A stretch of DNA of 64,000 nucleotides, taken from the NCBI RefSeq assembly GCF_003550065.1, contig NZ_QXDC01000002.1, forward strand, positions 1,769,858 to 1,833,857, in the 5' to 3' direction. The first letter of the stretch is position 1. Each line of letters opens with the position of its first letter. The DNA comes from Hephaestia caeni. GTDB taxonomy: Bacteria; Pseudomonadota; Alphaproteobacteria; Sphingomonadales; Sphingomonadaceae. A program made the translations under genes and the position numbers. Positions 8,961 through 18,255 of the stretch are shown piece after piece. The notes beneath the pieces were generated by a model. It did not search any database and was not told where the DNA came from. It saw only the letters and a list, made by a program, of their open reading frames with translations.

Positions 8961-10604
8961 GTGAACACACGGACCGGCGGGCGCATTCTGGTGGACAATC
9001 TCGTCGCGCAGGGGTGCGACCGCATCTTCACCGTGCCGGGGGAAAGCTTCCTCGCCGTGCTCGACGCGCTCCACGATACGCCCGCGATCGATCTTGTCGT
9101 GTGCCGGCAGGAAGGCGGGGTCGGCTTCATGGCGTGTGCCGACGGAACGATGACGGGGCGGCCGGGGATCGCGTTTGCGACGCGCGGGCCGGGCGCCACC
9201 AATGCCGCGATCGGGGTGCATGTCGCGCGGCAGGATTCGCGGCCGATGATCCTGTTCGTCGGCGATGTCGATCGCGCGACGCGCGACCGCGAGGCGTTTC
9301 AGGAAATCAATTTCGAGGCGATGTTTACCCCAATCGCCAAATGGGTGGCGCGGATCGACGATGCACGCCGCATCCCCGAATATGTCGCGCGCGCTTACGC
9401 GACGGCGATGAGCGGACGGCCGGGGCCGGTGGTGCTGGCGTTGCCGGAGGATATGCTGCTCGACCAGGTCGACGTGGCCGACCGACCGCGTGTCGAGGCG
9501 CCCACGCAGGCGTGCGATCCGATCGCGATGGGCGAACTCTCCGCCATGCTCGATCGCGCCGAGCGGCCGGTGGCGATCATCGGCGGCGCCGACTGGAACG
9601 GCGATGCCGCGCACGACTTCGCGGGCTGGGCGGCCAAGACGGGTATTCCGGTGGCGGCGGCGTTCCGGCGGCAGGATGCGGTGGCGAACCACTACCCGGT
9701 CTATGCCGGCAATCTGGGCTACGGCCCCAACCCGAAACTCGCCGCGCGCCTCCGCGACGCCGATCTGCTGCTCGTCGTCGGCGCGCGGCTCGGCGAGGCG
9801 ACCACCGACGGCTATACGCTGATCACGCCCGAGCATCCCGGGCAAGCCCTCGTCCACGTCCACCCCGACCCCGCCGAACTGGGGATGACGTATCGCACCG
9901 ATCTCGCGATCTGCGCGAACATGGCCGAATTCGCCGAGGACGTACATGCGATCGAGCGCGAACCGCTGGCGGCGGGCGCCGAGGCGCATCGCGAATGGCT
10001 GGCCTGGTCAACGCCCGCCCCGCGCAAAGGCGTCGCGATGGACCTTGGCCCGTGCGTCGCCGCGATGCGCGAGCGGCTACCCGCCGACACCATCATCTGC
10101 AACGGCGCGGGCAATTATTCGGGCTGGTGGCACCGCTATTGGCACTATGCGGGCCCGGTCTGCCAGCTCGCCCCCACCGCCGGCGCGATGGGATACGGCG
10201 TCCCCGCCGCGACCGCCGCCGCGCTGCGCCACAAGGACCGGCAAGTAGTCGCACTGGCGGGCGACGGCTGCTTCCTGATGAACGGGCAGGAACTGGCGAC
10301 CGCCGTCGCGCACGGCGCCGAGATGCTGGTGATCGTGGTCGACAACGGCGCCTACGGCACGATCCGCATGCATCAGGAACGCGAGTTTCCCGGGCGGCTA
10401 TCGGGCACGACGCTGAACAACCCCGATTTCGCGGCGCTGGCGCGCGCTTATGGCTGCTGGGCCGAGACGGTGGAGCGCACCGAGGATTTCGCCCCCGCGC
10501 TCGATCGGGCAATGGCGGAGGCCGGCGTGCGATTGCTCCACCTCAAGACCGACGTGGAGGTCATCACGGCGGGCACGACGATCGACCAGATACGCGGGCG
10601 CTGA
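8961..10604 (+). CDS. Thiamine diphosphate-dependent enzyme (acetolactate synthase-like)
   Basis: 547 residues from a GTG codon with an AGGGAG site eight bases upstream. The three-domain layout is PYR domain (catalytic Glu in CRQEGGVGF, E51), central domain, and PP domain with the ThDP motif GDGCFLMNGQEL ending in the conserved Asn of VVDN. It is related to the large subunit of acetolactate synthase and to other decarboxylases/ligases. No small regulatory subunit lies beside it, so a stand-alone catabolic role is more likely than branched-chain biosynthesis. It is divergent from the SMP-30 gene. The exact reaction is unknown. Confidence 0.85.
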   Translation: MNTRTGGRILVDNLVAQGCDRIFTVPGESFLAVLDALHDTPAIDLVVCRQEGGVGFMACADGTMTGRPGIAFATRGPGATNAAIGVHVARQDSRPMILFVGDVDRATRDREAFQEINFEAMFTPIAKWVARIDDARRIPEYVARAYATAMSGRPGPVVLALPEDMLLDQVDVADRPRVEAPTQACDPIAMGELSAMLDRAERPVAIIGGADWNGDAAHDFAGWAAKTGIPVAAAFRRQDAVANHYPVYAGNLGYGPNPKLAARLRDADLLLVVGARLGEATTDGYTLITPEHPGQALVHVHPDPAELGMTYRTDLAICANMAEFAEDVHAIEREPLAAGAEAHREWLAWSTPAPRKGVAMDLGPCVAAMRERLPADTIICNGAGNYSGWWHRYWHYAGPVCQLAPTAGAMGYGVPAATAAALRHKDRQVVALAGDGCFLMNGQELATAVAHGAEMLVIVVDNGAYGTIRMHQEREFPGRLSGTTLNNPDFAALARAYGCWAETVERTEDFAPALDRAMAEAGVRLLHLKTDVEVITAGTTIDQIRGR

Positions 10605-10713
10605 CACCCCGGCGCATGTCCGGACAAGATTCCACTGGCGTCACGACACATCATTTGTAGCAATCGCCCTTCGGCTCCGCGCAGCATTGTGAGGCTCGAC
10701 AACCGAAGCGACC

Positions 10714-11466
10714 ATGACCGACCGCGAACCCAAGAAGACCGAAACGCTCGAAGTCCGCGTCTCGCACGAGACCAAGACCGCCTTCATGGCAACCTGCGCC
10801 GCGAACGGCGTTTCGGCGAGCAAGGTGCTGCGCGGGTTCATCGCTGGACATATCGCCGCCACGGATCGGGCACCCCCACGCTGGAAGGAGTTCGCCATGC
10901 TGACCCATCATCTTCGTCGTCGCCCGACCTTGACCTTGGCGGGCGCCGCCCTGTTTTCGGCGATTGCCACCATAGCGCTGGTGGCGCCGGCGAAGGCCGC
11001 GATCGACCCACGCGTGACCGCCGCGTTCGACTGGATGGACGCCAACCACGACGGCGACATCGACGCGGCCGAATTTTCCGGTGCAGACGACGCGTCGCCC
11101 GCGTCGGACACGATCGTGATCGAGTTGACGAACACGATGCCCTCCGTGCCGAACGAAACGCGCGACGCGCTGTTCGCGCGGCTCGACACGGATCGTAACG
11201 GTACGTTGACGGCGGCTGAACTGGCGCGTGGAACCTCGGTGTCCGTCACGGTGTCACCCGCAGTTGTCGCCGCCGACGCGAACCGCGACGGACGGATCGG
11301 CGAGGCGGAGTTGGCTGCGCACCTTGCCGCCGATCGCGCCCGGGCGGGCGCGCCCGACGCTTCGGCGGGAGTCGGCCTGATGGCCCACGCAATCGTCGTA
11401 ACGAACCACCCTGACGAAAATGGTACGGTAGCGCTCGCCGATCTGGCTCGCCTCCGTACGCCATAA
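10714..11466 (+). CDS. EF-hand protein with ribbon-helix-helix N-terminus and internal start
   Basis: 250 residues in one frame. Residues 10-47 (TLEVRVSHETKTAFMATCA and the following helix) resemble a ribbon-helix-helix DNA-binding fold. Residues 62-96 form a signal peptide or membrane anchor (LTLAGAALFSAIATIALVA). Three canonical EF-hand loops follow at 109-120, 158-169 and 188-199, with a degenerate fourth at 232-243. A near-perfect GGAAGGAG site lies six bases before an in-frame ATG at 10897, which would give a 189-residue exported calcium-binding protein starting MLTHHLRRR. Either the full frame is a membrane-tethered fusion, or two products are made from one frame. The site before 10714 is weak. 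Confidence 0.75.
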   Translation: MTDREPKKTETLEVRVSHETKTAFMATCAANGVSASKVLRGFIAGHIAATDRAPPRWKEFAMLTHHLRRRPTLTLAGAALFSAIATIALVAPAKAAIDPRVTAAFDWMDANHDGDIDAAEFSGADDASPASDTIVIELTNTMPSVPNETRDALFARLDTDRNGTLTAAELARGTSVSVTVSPAVVAADANRDGRIGEAELAAHLAADRARAGAPDASAGVGLMAHAIVVTNHPDENGTVALADLARLRTP

Positions 11467-11577
11467 GCCGTCCGTCGCCTCGAAGATCGCCGCTCGCGAC
11501 GTCGCCGCCGCAATAAAGGCCGCCCCGGTTGCCCGGAACGGCCTCATTGTCCAGCATGTTCAGCCGCTAAGGCCGCC

Positions 11578-11748
11578 TCAGATATCGTCGCCGAGCGCGC
11601 CTTTCACCTTGCCGATGAATTGCTGCGCCTTGCCCTTGCCTTCCTGCTTCGCGCCTTCGTCGCGCTTCTTGGGATCGTTGCTCTGCTGCTTGGCCTTGCC
11701 GATCGCCTCGTTGATATTGCCTTTGATCTTGTCGGTGAGTTCACCCAT
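11578..11748 (-). CDS. CsbD family stress-response protein
   Basis: 56 residues, very hydrophilic, and the classic CsbD pattern: ELTDKIKGNINEAIGKAKQ then GKAQQFIGKVKGALGD. Members are induced by general stress and their biochemical role is unknown. The ATG at 11748 has an AGGAG site. It lies convergent to the EF-hand gene. Confidence 0.9.
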   Translation of the reverse strand: MGELTDKIKGNINEAIGKAKQQSNDPKKRDEGAKQEGKGKAQQFIGKVKGALGDDI

Positions 11749-11846
11749 GATCCTTACTCCTGCACAAGCGCGGCGATCGATCACCGACCGCCAAACGCGT
11801 CTGGAGAAGGAACCCGCGAGGGCCGGTCGCGGTTCCGTGAGCGAGC

Positions 11847-12629
11847 TTAACCAACTGTCTTTTTGAGGAAATCCATCACCGCCTGCCAGGTCGGCGCGGC
11901 GCCCGTGGGGTCCTTGGCCTCGATCAGCGTCGAGGAACCGTGGATCGCGCCGTCGGGGGGCGTGAAGAAGGTCGCCCGATCGTCCGGCACGCGCGCGGCG
12001 ATCGCCTGGGCGGCCGCGATCTCCTTGGGATCGTTGGCCGAGGTGATGAAAATCGGCTGCGGCAGATATTGCGCCGCGCGGCCGACCGAATGCTTGTCCC
12101 GCATATATTCGCCCGGCGAGAACGACAGCACCGCCTTGACCAATTCGGGATAGCTGCTCGCGACGGGGATCACGAGCGAGGCCGAATAGCTGCTGCCCCA
12201 CAGCACCACCGGCAGCCCGATCGGCCGTGCCCAGCGCACCGCGCCGTCGAGATCGTCGATCGCCTCCTCATAGGGTTTCGAGCCGCCCATCCGTTCGACC
12301 GTCTCGTTATGGCCGTACATGTCGCCACCCGCGCGCGCATCGATCGCTAGCGCCGAATAGCCCGCCGCGACGAGCTTCGGCGCGATCGTGGCATATTCCC
12401 CCTTGCTCGATCCCGCCTGGTGGAACAGCAGGATCAGCGCCTTGGCGTGGTCGGCCTCGTAGAAATCACCGCGGATCGATTTCTTGTCCGCCGACTGGAG
12501 CCAGACGACGGCGGGCTTGATCGCTGGTTCGGCAGCGGCGGCGTTGTTCGCGGCCGCCGTCTCGGCGGGCTGGTTCTGGCAGCCGGCGGCGAGCGCGAGC
12601 AGCCCGGCGGCGAGCAGGGGACGGATCAT
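11847..12629 (-). CDS. Alpha/beta-hydrolase lipoprotein (dienelactone hydrolase-like)
   Basis: 260 residues. Lipoprotein signal with lipobox L-A-A-G-C (Cys at about 17), then an Ala/Asn-rich linker. The hydrolase core has FHQAGSSKGEY (oxyanion region), the nucleophile elbow GSSYSA, a late Asp region SANDPKE and the catalytic His in GAIHGSS. Predicted periplasmic esterase/hydrolase anchored to a membrane. The substrate is unknown. Confidence 0.83.
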   Translation of the reverse strand: MIRPLLAAGLLALAAGCQNQPAETAAANNAAAAEPAIKPAVVWLQSADKKSIRGDFYEADHAKALILLFHQAGSSKGEYATIAPKLVAAGYSALAIDARAGGDMYGHNETVERMGGSKPYEEAIDDLDGAVRWARPIGLPVVLWGSSYSASLVIPVASSYPELVKAVLSFSPGEYMRDKHSVGRAAQYLPQPIFITSANDPKEIAAAQAIAARVPDDRATFFTPPDGAIHGSSTLIEAKDPTGAAPTWQAVMDFLKKTVG

Positions 12630-12686
12630 GTGCGGCTCTCCTGTTTCAAGCCGGCAGCTTGGGGCAGCCGCCGCGCCGATACAAGA

Positions 12687-13703
12687 TCAGATCAGCCCGG
12701 CGAGCGGACTCGACGGATCGGCGTAGCGGCGAACCCCCATCCGGCCCGCGCGCCAGGCGAGCCGCCCGGCCTCGACCGCCGCCTTCATCGCACCGGCCAT
12801 CATCACCGGGTCTTTCGCCTCGGCGATCGCGGTGTTCATCAACACGCCGTCGCACCCCAATTCCATCGCCACCGCCGCATCCGAGGCGGTGCCGACGCCG
12901 GCATCGACGAGCACCGGCACGCCCGCACCCTCGACGATCAGCCGGATCGTGATCCGGTTCTGGATGCCGAGCCCCGAGCCGATCGGCGCGCCCAGCGGCA
13001 TGATCGCGACCGCGCCCGCATCCTCCAGCCGCTTCGCCGCGATCGGATCGTCGACGCAATAGACCATCGGCTTGAAGCCTTCGTTCGCCAGAATCTCGGT
13101 CGCGCGCAGCGTTTCGACCATGTCGGGATAAAGCGACCGCGCCTCGCCCAGCACCTCGAGCTTGACCAGATCCCAGCCCCCCGCCTCACGCGCCAGCCGG
13201 AGCGTGCGGATCGCGTCCTCGGCGGTGAAGCAGCCGGCGGTGTTGGGCAGATAGGTGATCTTCTTCGGATCGATGAAGTCTGTCAGCATCGGCGCGTTGC
13301 GATCGCTGACGTTGACGCGGCGCACCGCGACGGTGACGATTTCGGCGCCTGACGCTTCGAGCGCGGCGGCGTTCTGCGCGAAATCCTTGTATTTTCCGGT
13401 GCCGACGATCAGCCGTGATCGGAAAGTCTTGCCCGCGACCGACCAGGTGTCTTCGGCCACCGGCCGGGCATGATCGCCGCCGCCTCCCGCGACCGGATGG
13501 TCGCCACCACCGACGAAATGGACGATCTCGATCTCGTCGCCTTGCTCGATGGCGACCTCGGCAAGCGTCGAGCGCGGCACGATCTCGCGATTGCGCTCGA
13601 CCGCGACCTTTTCAGGCGCCAGCCCCAGTTCCGTCGCGAGACCGGCAAGGCTGAGCCCGGCCGCGACGCGTTGCGGCTCGCCATTGAGCGTGATGCTGAT
13701 CAT
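12687..13703 (-). CDS. thiG: ThiS-ThiG fusion: sulfur carrier and thiazole synthase
   Basis: Bifunctional thiamine-pathway protein of 338 residues. Residues 1-66 are ThiS ([10 protein letters not shown] to VHFVGG), with the Gly-Gly that normally forms the C-terminal thiocarboxylate now internal at 65-67. A Gly-rich linker (68-85) leads to ThiG, with the Schiff-base lysine in DLVKLEVLG (K181) and the phosphate-binding block near [15 protein letters not shown]. Fused ThiSG proteins are known in alphaproteobacteria. The start could also be a GTG at 13718, with a GAGG site upstream, adding five residues. I saw no TPP riboswitch signature in the 212 bases upstream. Confidence 0.93.
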   Translation of the reverse strand: MISITLNGEPQRVAAGLSLAGLATELGLAPEKVAVERNREIVPRSTLAEVAIEQGDEIEIVHFVGGGDHPVAGGGGDHARPVAEDTWSVAGKTFRSRLIVGTGKYKDFAQNAAALEASGAEIVTVAVRRVNVSDRNAPMLTDFIDPKKITYLPNTAGCFTAEDAIRTLRLAREAGGWDLVKLEVLGEARSLYPDMVETLRATEILANEGFKPMVYCVDDPIAAKRLEDAGAVAIMPLGAPIGSGLGIQNRITIRLIVEGAGVPVLVDAGVGTASDAAVAMELGCDGVLMNTAIAEAKDPVMMAGAMKAAVEAGRLAWRAGRMGVRRYADPSSPLAGLI

Positions 13704-13915
13704 TCCGTCGCTGTGCACGATCGATCCTCGATGTCCGTTCGGGCTGAACCAAAGCCCCGCCCCTGCCTTCTTCCAGTCCCGAATGAAGAAGATCGGCCCT
13801 TCCCTCGGCAATAGGTCCGGGGTCGGGGCGAACGGAAAGGGATATGTCGCCGCTATGATAGCGCGCCTCGTTCATATAGGGAGCGACAGACAGCGTCCGC
13901 AACCGATAGGCTCCC

Positions 13916-14350
13916 ATGCCCGACACGATCTTCGTCCTGAACGGCCCCAACCTCAACCTGCTGGGCCTGCGCGAGCCCGAGGTCTACGGCCACGACACGC
14001 TCGACGATATCGCCGGGCAGCTCGAGGATCGCGCGCGCGCGCTCGATTGCACGATCGACATGCGGCAATCGAACCACGAGGGGCATCTCGTCGATTGGCT
14101 GCACGAGGCGCAGGCCAAGGGCGCCAGGGCGGTGATCATCAACCCCGGCGCCTACACGCATAGCTCGATCGCGCTCTACGACGCGATCAAGGCGATCACC
14201 ACGCCGGTGATCGAGGTGCATCTGTCGAATCCGCATGCCCGCGAGGCGTTTCGGCACGTCAGCTATGTCGGCCGCGCCGCCAGGGGGACGGTGGCCGGGT
14301 TCGGCGCGATGTCGTACACGCTCGCGCTTGAAGCCGCGGCGCGACTCTGA
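13916..14350 (+). CDS. aroQ: Type II 3-dehydroquinate dehydratase
   Basis: Third step of the shikimate pathway. 144 residues, normal for the dodecameric type II enzyme. The N-terminus [19 protein letters not shown] carries the catalytic Tyr24, followed by [10 protein letters not shown] and the catalytic His in [15 protein letters not shown]. It is followed within 33 bases by accB, an order often seen in proteobacteria, so aroQ-accB-accC probably form one operon. Confidence 0.96.
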   Translation: MPDTIFVLNGPNLNLLGLREPEVYGHDTLDDIAGQLEDRARALDCTIDMRQSNHEGHLVDWLHEAQAKGARAVIINPGAYTHSSIALYDAIKAITTPVIEVHLSNPHAREAFRHVSYVGRAARGTVAGFGAMSYTLALEAAARL

Positions 14351-14383
14351 CAGGAGGCGCGCTTGACAGGGAAAAGGGTCCAA

Positions 14384-14863
14384 ATGACCGATAGCAAAGA
14401 CAATCACATGCGCGTCGACGTCGATCTGGTGCGCCAGCTCGCCGAAATGCTCGACGCGACAGGACTGACCGAGATCGAAGTCGAGGACGGCGATCGTAAG
14501 GTGCGGATCGCGCGCACCGCCGCTGCGACCGCGCCGGTGCAATACGCCGCGGCGCCCGCCACGCCCCCGCCCGCCGTCGCGCCTGCCGCCGCTGCGCCGG
14601 TGGCCGAGGCGCCGGCCGTCGCGGTTCACGCCAACGCCGTCCGCTCGCCGATGGTCGGCACCGTCTATCTGGCCAGCGAGCCGGGCGCGAAGCCGTTTTC
14701 GAGCGTCGGGCAGACGGTTGCCGCCGGCGACACGCTGGTGATCGTCGAGGCGATGAAGGTCATGAACCCGATCGTCGCGCCATCGGCGGGCGTCGTGAAG
14801 GCGGTGCTGGTCGAGAACGGCCAGCCGGTCGAGTTCGATCAGCCGCTGGTCGTGGTTGAATAA
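14384..14863 (+). CDS. accB: Biotin carboxyl carrier protein of acetyl-CoA carboxylase
   Basis: 159 residues from ATG 14384. An N-terminal helical domain ([13 protein letters not shown]) is followed by an Ala/Pro linker (about 50-80) and the biotinyl domain, whose biotinylated lysine is K125 in [13 protein letters not shown] at 14363 with a better AGGAGG site seven bases upstream would add seven residues, so the start is not settled. It is the carrier for AccC downstream. Confidence 0.95.
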   Translation: MTDSKDNHMRVDVDLVRQLAEMLDATGLTEIEVEDGDRKVRIARTAAATAPVQYAAAPATPPPAVAPAAAAPVAEAPAVAVHANAVRSPMVGTVYLASEPGAKPFSSVGQTVAAGDTLVIVEAMKVMNPIVAPSAGVVKAVLVENGQPVEFDQPLVVVE

Positions 14864-14889
14864 GAAGTTTTGGCAGCGTTTCCTCAACC

Positions 14890-15003
14890 GTTCGGGCGGA
14901 GCCTGTCGAAGCCCCGCTTTTTCTTGAAGCCAAGAGCGGCCCCTTCGATAGCCCGCCCAAGGCAGGCGCTCAGAACGGCCCTTCGACAAGCTCAGGGCGA
15001 ACC
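14890..15003. repeat. Inverted-repeat element (TTCGACAAGCTCAGGGCGAAC type)
   Basis: The right part contains CTTCGACAAGCTCAGGGCGA (14981-15000), identical to an arm of the element at 31451-31583. The left part is a diverged inverted counterpart (TTCGGGCGGAGCCTGTCGAAG, 14891-14911). It lies inside the accB-accC operon, so it must be transcribed with it. Confidence 0.75.
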
Positions 15004-15035
15004 GAGGGAATGGCGTGCTCATGGGAAATACGTCC

Positions 15036-16394
15036 ATGCGTGAAATCAAGAAACTGCTGATCGCCAATCGTGGTGAGATCGCGCTGCGTATCCATCGCGC
15101 GTGCCACGAAATGGGGATCAAGACGGTCGCGGTGCATTCGACCGCCGATGCCGACGCGATGCACGTCCGGCTGGCCGACGAGGCGGTGTGCATCGGCCCG
15201 CCGAGCGCGACCGATTCGTACCTCAACATTCCGAACATCATTTCCGCGGCCGAAATCTCGGGCGCCGACGCGATCCATCCGGGCTACGGGTTCCTCAGCG
15301 AAAACGCCAAGTTCGCCGAGATCGTCGAGGCGCACGACCTGATCTTCGTCGGCCCCAAGCCCGAGCATATCCGCATCATGGGCGACAAGGTGGAGGCGAA
15401 GCGCACCGCGGGCGCACTCGGCCTGCCGCTGGTGCCGGGTTCCGACGGCGCGATCACCGATGTCGACGAGGCCAAGCGCCTCGCGCGCGAGATCGGCTAT
15501 CCGGTGCTGATCAAGGCCGCCTCGGGCGGCGGCGGGCGCGGCATGAAGGTGGTGCCGGGCGAGGACAGCCTCGAAACGCTTATGAGCCAGGCCGGGAGCG
15601 AGGCCAAGGCCGCGTTCGGCGATGCCACCGTCTATATGGAGAAATATCTCGGCAATCCGCGCCACATCGAATTCCAGATCTTCGGCGACGGCGAGGGCAA
15701 GGCGATCCATCTGGGCGAGCGCGACTGCTCGCTCCAGCGCCGCCACCAGAAGGTGCTCGAAGAAGCGCCCTCGCCGATCCTGAGCCGCGCCGAGCGCGAC
15801 CGGATGGGCGGCATCGTCGCCAGGGCGATGGCCGACATGGGCTATCGCGGCGCGGGGACGATCGAGTTCCTGTGGGAAGACGGCGAATTCTACTTCATCG
15901 AGATGAACACCCGGCTCCAGGTCGAGCATCCGATCACCGAGATGATCACCGGGCTCGATCTGGTGCGCGAACAGATCCGCGTCGCCGAGGGCAGAGGGCT
16001 GACCTGCACGCAGGATGAGGTCCGCTTCGAGGGCCATGCGATCGAATGCCGGATCAACGCCGAAGACCCGCGCAGCTTCGCGCCGTCGCCGGGCACCGTC
16101 ACGCAATTCCACGCGCCGGGCGGGATGCACGTCCGCGTCGATAGCGGGCTCTACACCGGCTACAGGGTGCCGCCCTATTACGACAGCATGATCGCCAAGC
16201 TGATCGTCTACGGCACCACGCGCGAACGCTGCCTGATGCGGCTGAAGCGTGCGTTGGAGGAATTCGTGATCGAGGGGATGAAGACCACGATTCCCCTGCA
16301 TCAGGCGCTGCTCGACGATCCCGAATTCCAGCGCGGCGACTATACGATCAAATGGCTCGAGGAATGGCTCGCTCGCCAGCAGGCCACGGAATAG
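15036..16394 (+). CDS. accC: Biotin carboxylase subunit of acetyl-CoA carboxylase
   Basis: About 452 residues. Carboxylates biotin on AccB with ATP and bicarbonate. Seen: [19 protein letters not shown] at the N-terminus, the ATP-grasp glycine loop [10 protein letters not shown], and the active-site block [16 protein letters not shown]. The ATG at 15036 matches the family N-terminus. ATG 15021 or GTG 15015 are alternatives adding five or seven residues. Confidence 0.96.
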   Translation: MREIKKLLIANRGEIALRIHRACHEMGIKTVAVHSTADADAMHVRLADEAVCIGPPSATDSYLNIPNIISAAEISGADAIHPGYGFLSENAKFAEIVEAHDLIFVGPKPEHIRIMGDKVEAKRTAGALGLPLVPGSDGAITDVDEAKRLAREIGYPVLIKAASGGGGRGMKVVPGEDSLETLMSQAGSEAKAAFGDATVYMEKYLGNPRHIEFQIFGDGEGKAIHLGERDCSLQRRHQKVLEEAPSPILSRAERDRMGGIVARAMADMGYRGAGTIEFLWEDGEFYFIEMNTRLQVEHPITEMITGLDLVREQIRVAEGRGLTCTQDEVRFEGHAIECRINAEDPRSFAPSPGTVTQFHAPGGMHVRVDSGLYTGYRVPPYYDSMIAKLIVYGTTRERCLMRLKRALEEFVIEGMKTTIPLHQALLDDPEFQRGDYTIKWLEEWLARQQATE

Positions 16395-16449
16395 ACCGAC
16401 GCAACCGCCGCCGGGAACTTTCGCGGGGCGACCCGCATCTAATGTGATC

Positions 16450-17154
16450 ATGACGATCGCACACCACGCCCCGGCCACCCCTCGCCCCGACGACGATCTG
16501 CTGCGTCGCGCGCGCGGCGGCGATCGCGATGCCTTCTCCACGATCATGACGCGGGGCAACCAGCGGCTGTTCCGCGTCGCCCGCAGCGTGGTGGGCAACG
16601 ACAGCGAGGCCGAGGATGTCCTCCAGGAAAGCTATCTGCGCGCGTTCAAGGCGATCGGCGGGTTTCGCGGCGACGCCGATATCATGACCTGGCTGACCCG
16701 GATCGTCGTCAACGAAGCCCGCGGCCGGTTGCGCAAGCGGCGCCCGACGGTGGGGCTCGACCAGATCGAGCGCGCGCAGGAAGCCGGCGCGGCGATCATC
16801 GCCTTCCCCGCCCCGCGCGGCTTCGCCTCGCCCGAAGCAGCGGCCGAATCGGCGCATCTGCGGCGGATGATCGAGACCGCGATCGACGACCTGTCCGAAC
16901 CGTTCCGGCTGGTGTTCATGCTGCGCGACGTCGACGGCCGCTCGATCGAGGAGACCGCCGCCGCGCTCAGCATCCCGGCGGCGACCGTCAAGACGCGGCT
17001 CCATCGCGCGCGGCGGCAGATGCGTGCCGCGATCGACGACCGGCTGCGCGCGACGATCGCCGAGGCATTCTCGTTCCTCGGCCCGGCCTGCGCGCGGATC
17101 ACCGCCACGGTGCTCGCGCGGCTCGACGAAGACGGTGTAGGCGTAGGGCGTTAG
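16450..17154 (+). CDS. RNA polymerase ECF-type sigma factor
   Basis: 234 residues from ATG 16450 (a GTG two codons upstream is possible). Region 2 is clear (ALRKI-like QRLFRVARSVVGNDSEAED, then DVLQESYLRAFKAIGGFRG and WLTRIVVNEARGRLRKR). Region 4 follows (PFRLVFMLRDVDGRSIEETAAAL with helix-turn-helix AATVKTRLHRARRQMR). The C-terminal extension of about 40 residues after region 4 is longer than in minimal ECF factors. No anti-sigma gene is adjacent, so its control is not visible. Confidence 0.93.
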   Translation: MTIAHHAPATPRPDDDLLRRARGGDRDAFSTIMTRGNQRLFRVARSVVGNDSEAEDVLQESYLRAFKAIGGFRGDADIMTWLTRIVVNEARGRLRKRRPTVGLDQIERAQEAGAAIIAFPAPRGFASPEAAAESAHLRRMIETAIDDLSEPFRLVFMLRDVDGRSIEETAAALSIPAATVKTRLHRARRQMRAAIDDRLRATIAEAFSFLGPACARITATVLARLDEDGVGVGR

Positions 17155-17172
17155 GGTCGGCCCCACGCCCAA

Positions 17173-17216
17173 GGAGGCGACACCGGCCCGCGCCCCCCAA
17201 GGCCGGTGCCGCCTCC
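17173..17216 (+). terminator. Stable hairpin after the sigma factor gene
   Basis: Arms of 16 bases (17173-17188 and 17201-17216) pair with one mismatch around a C-rich 12-base loop. They start 18 bases after the sigma factor stop. No U-tract follows, so it may be a weak or Rho-assisted terminator, or an mRNA 3'-end stabiliser. Confidence 0.55.
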
Positions 17217-17254
17217 GGCTAGAGCCCGATTCGGCGACGCTGAATCGGGTGACG

Positions 17255-17315
17255 CGCCCGACCCACTCCCCCACTACGCCTCCCAACGGCAGTATACTGA
17301 ATGGGTGGCCGGGCC
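17255..17315. repeat. Probable decayed copy of the 19529 palindrome
   Basis: Contains CCCACTCCCCCACTACGCCTCCC then a GCAGTATA core, matching in order the left arm and spacer of the perfect inverted repeat at 19529-19595. The right arm is largely lost. It sits in the 263-base gap before the membrane protein at 17418. Confidence 0.4.
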
Positions 17316-17417
17316 GGAGGGCGGCTTTCACGAAGTGGATCAAACTCGACAACACCAACGGGAACCTTTCCCCCGCCGCCGCCATCCAATCGGCGAATTC
17401 CCAGGGGAGAAGACGTC

Positions 17418-17762
17418 ATGCTCGTTTATGCAGTCATCGCTTTTGCCGTCGCGGCCGTCGGCGGCCTGGTTCTCGCCGCATCGGTGCTGCGCGGCCGGCT
17501 CGCGCCCTGGGCGCTGTCGCTGGTCCATGCCGCGCTGGGCGCCACCGGGTTGGTACTTACGCTGGTGGCGGTGCTCGGTGGAGCGGGTGGCCATGCGTCG
17601 CTCGCGCTCATCATCCTGCTGGTCGCCGCGCTGGGCGGGTTCTTTCTCGCCTCGTTCCATCTGCGCAAAGCCCCGGCCCCCAAACCGGTGGTGGTGGTCC
17701 ACGCCGCGGTCGCGGTGATCGGGTTCGTCCTGCTCGCCTCCACCGCCTTCGGGATCGCCTGA
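17418..17762 (+). CDS. Small integral membrane protein, unknown
   Basis: 114 residues with four predicted transmembrane helices (about 4-24, 31-53, 58-80, 92-112), very few charges and no catalytic motif. A strong AGGGGAGA site precedes the ATG. The next gene starts eight bases after its stop, so the pair with the DUF2231 protein is likely an operon. Function unknown. Confidence 0.75.
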   Translation: MLVYAVIAFAVAAVGGLVLAASVLRGRLAPWALSLVHAALGATGLVLTLVAVLGGAGGHASLALIILLVAALGGFFLASFHLRKAPAPKPVVVVHAAVAVIGFVLLASTAFGIA

Positions 17763-17769
17763 GGCCGCG

Positions 17770-18192
17770 ATGCGGCTGATCGGCCACCCGCTGCACCCGA
17801 TGCTGGTCCATTTCCCGATCGCCTTCTGGATAGCGGGAAGCCTGTGCGACGCGCTGACGCTCGCCGGGGTGGCGGGCGCGCGCCCGATCGCCTGGCTCGC
17901 GATCGGCGTGGGCGTCACGATCGCGCTGGTGACGATGGCGGCCGGGGCGATCGATTTTGCCGCCCTCGAGGAACGCCTCGTGCCCGCCGCGATGCGCCAC
18001 ATCGCGCTGATGGCGACCGCGTGGCTGCTCTACGCGATCACCTTCGTGTGGCGCAGCGACGGCTTTAGCCCCGGTGACGGACCGGTGCTGTTACCCGCGC
18101 TTTGCGGCTTCGCGGGGGGAATCGCGTTGCTCGGCGGCGCCTGGCAGGGCGGCGATCTCGTCTACCGCCACGGCGCGGGCGTCACGCGCTGA
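17770..18192 (+). CDS. DUF2231 membrane protein
   Basis: 140 residues, four transmembrane helices. The N-terminus GHPLHPMLVHFPIAFW is the diagnostic DUF2231 motif, with histidines that could bind heme or metal. The role is not established; some relatives sit near cytochrome or heme-related genes. Cotranscribed with the preceding small membrane protein. Confidence 0.85.
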   Translation: MRLIGHPLHPMLVHFPIAFWIAGSLCDALTLAGVAGARPIAWLAIGVGVTIALVTMAAGAIDFAALEERLVPAAMRHIALMATAWLLYAITFVWRSDGFSPGDGPVLLPALCGFAGGIALLGGAWQGGDLVYRHGAGVTR

Positions 18193-18229
18193 CGGGTAGC
18201 GCGTGCGGCGCGATCAGCGTATTTCGTGG

Positions 18230-18247
18230 CCCCTGCCGACGCAGGGG
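18230..18247 (+). promoter_or_regulatory. Hairpin covering the MFS ribosome-binding region
   Basis: Seven-base arms CCCCTGC and GCAGGGG with a four-base loop. The right arm contains the AGGGG that is the only Shine-Dalgarno candidate for the ATG at 18256. Folding would hide it. This could be simple chance or modest translational control. Confidence 0.35.
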
Positions 18248-18255
18248 ACAATCGC

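Noticed and set aside
13704..13915. Possible TPP riboswitch before ThiS-ThiG
   Set aside because: I looked for the CTGAGA and ACCTGATC-type conserved parts on the minus strand and found none.
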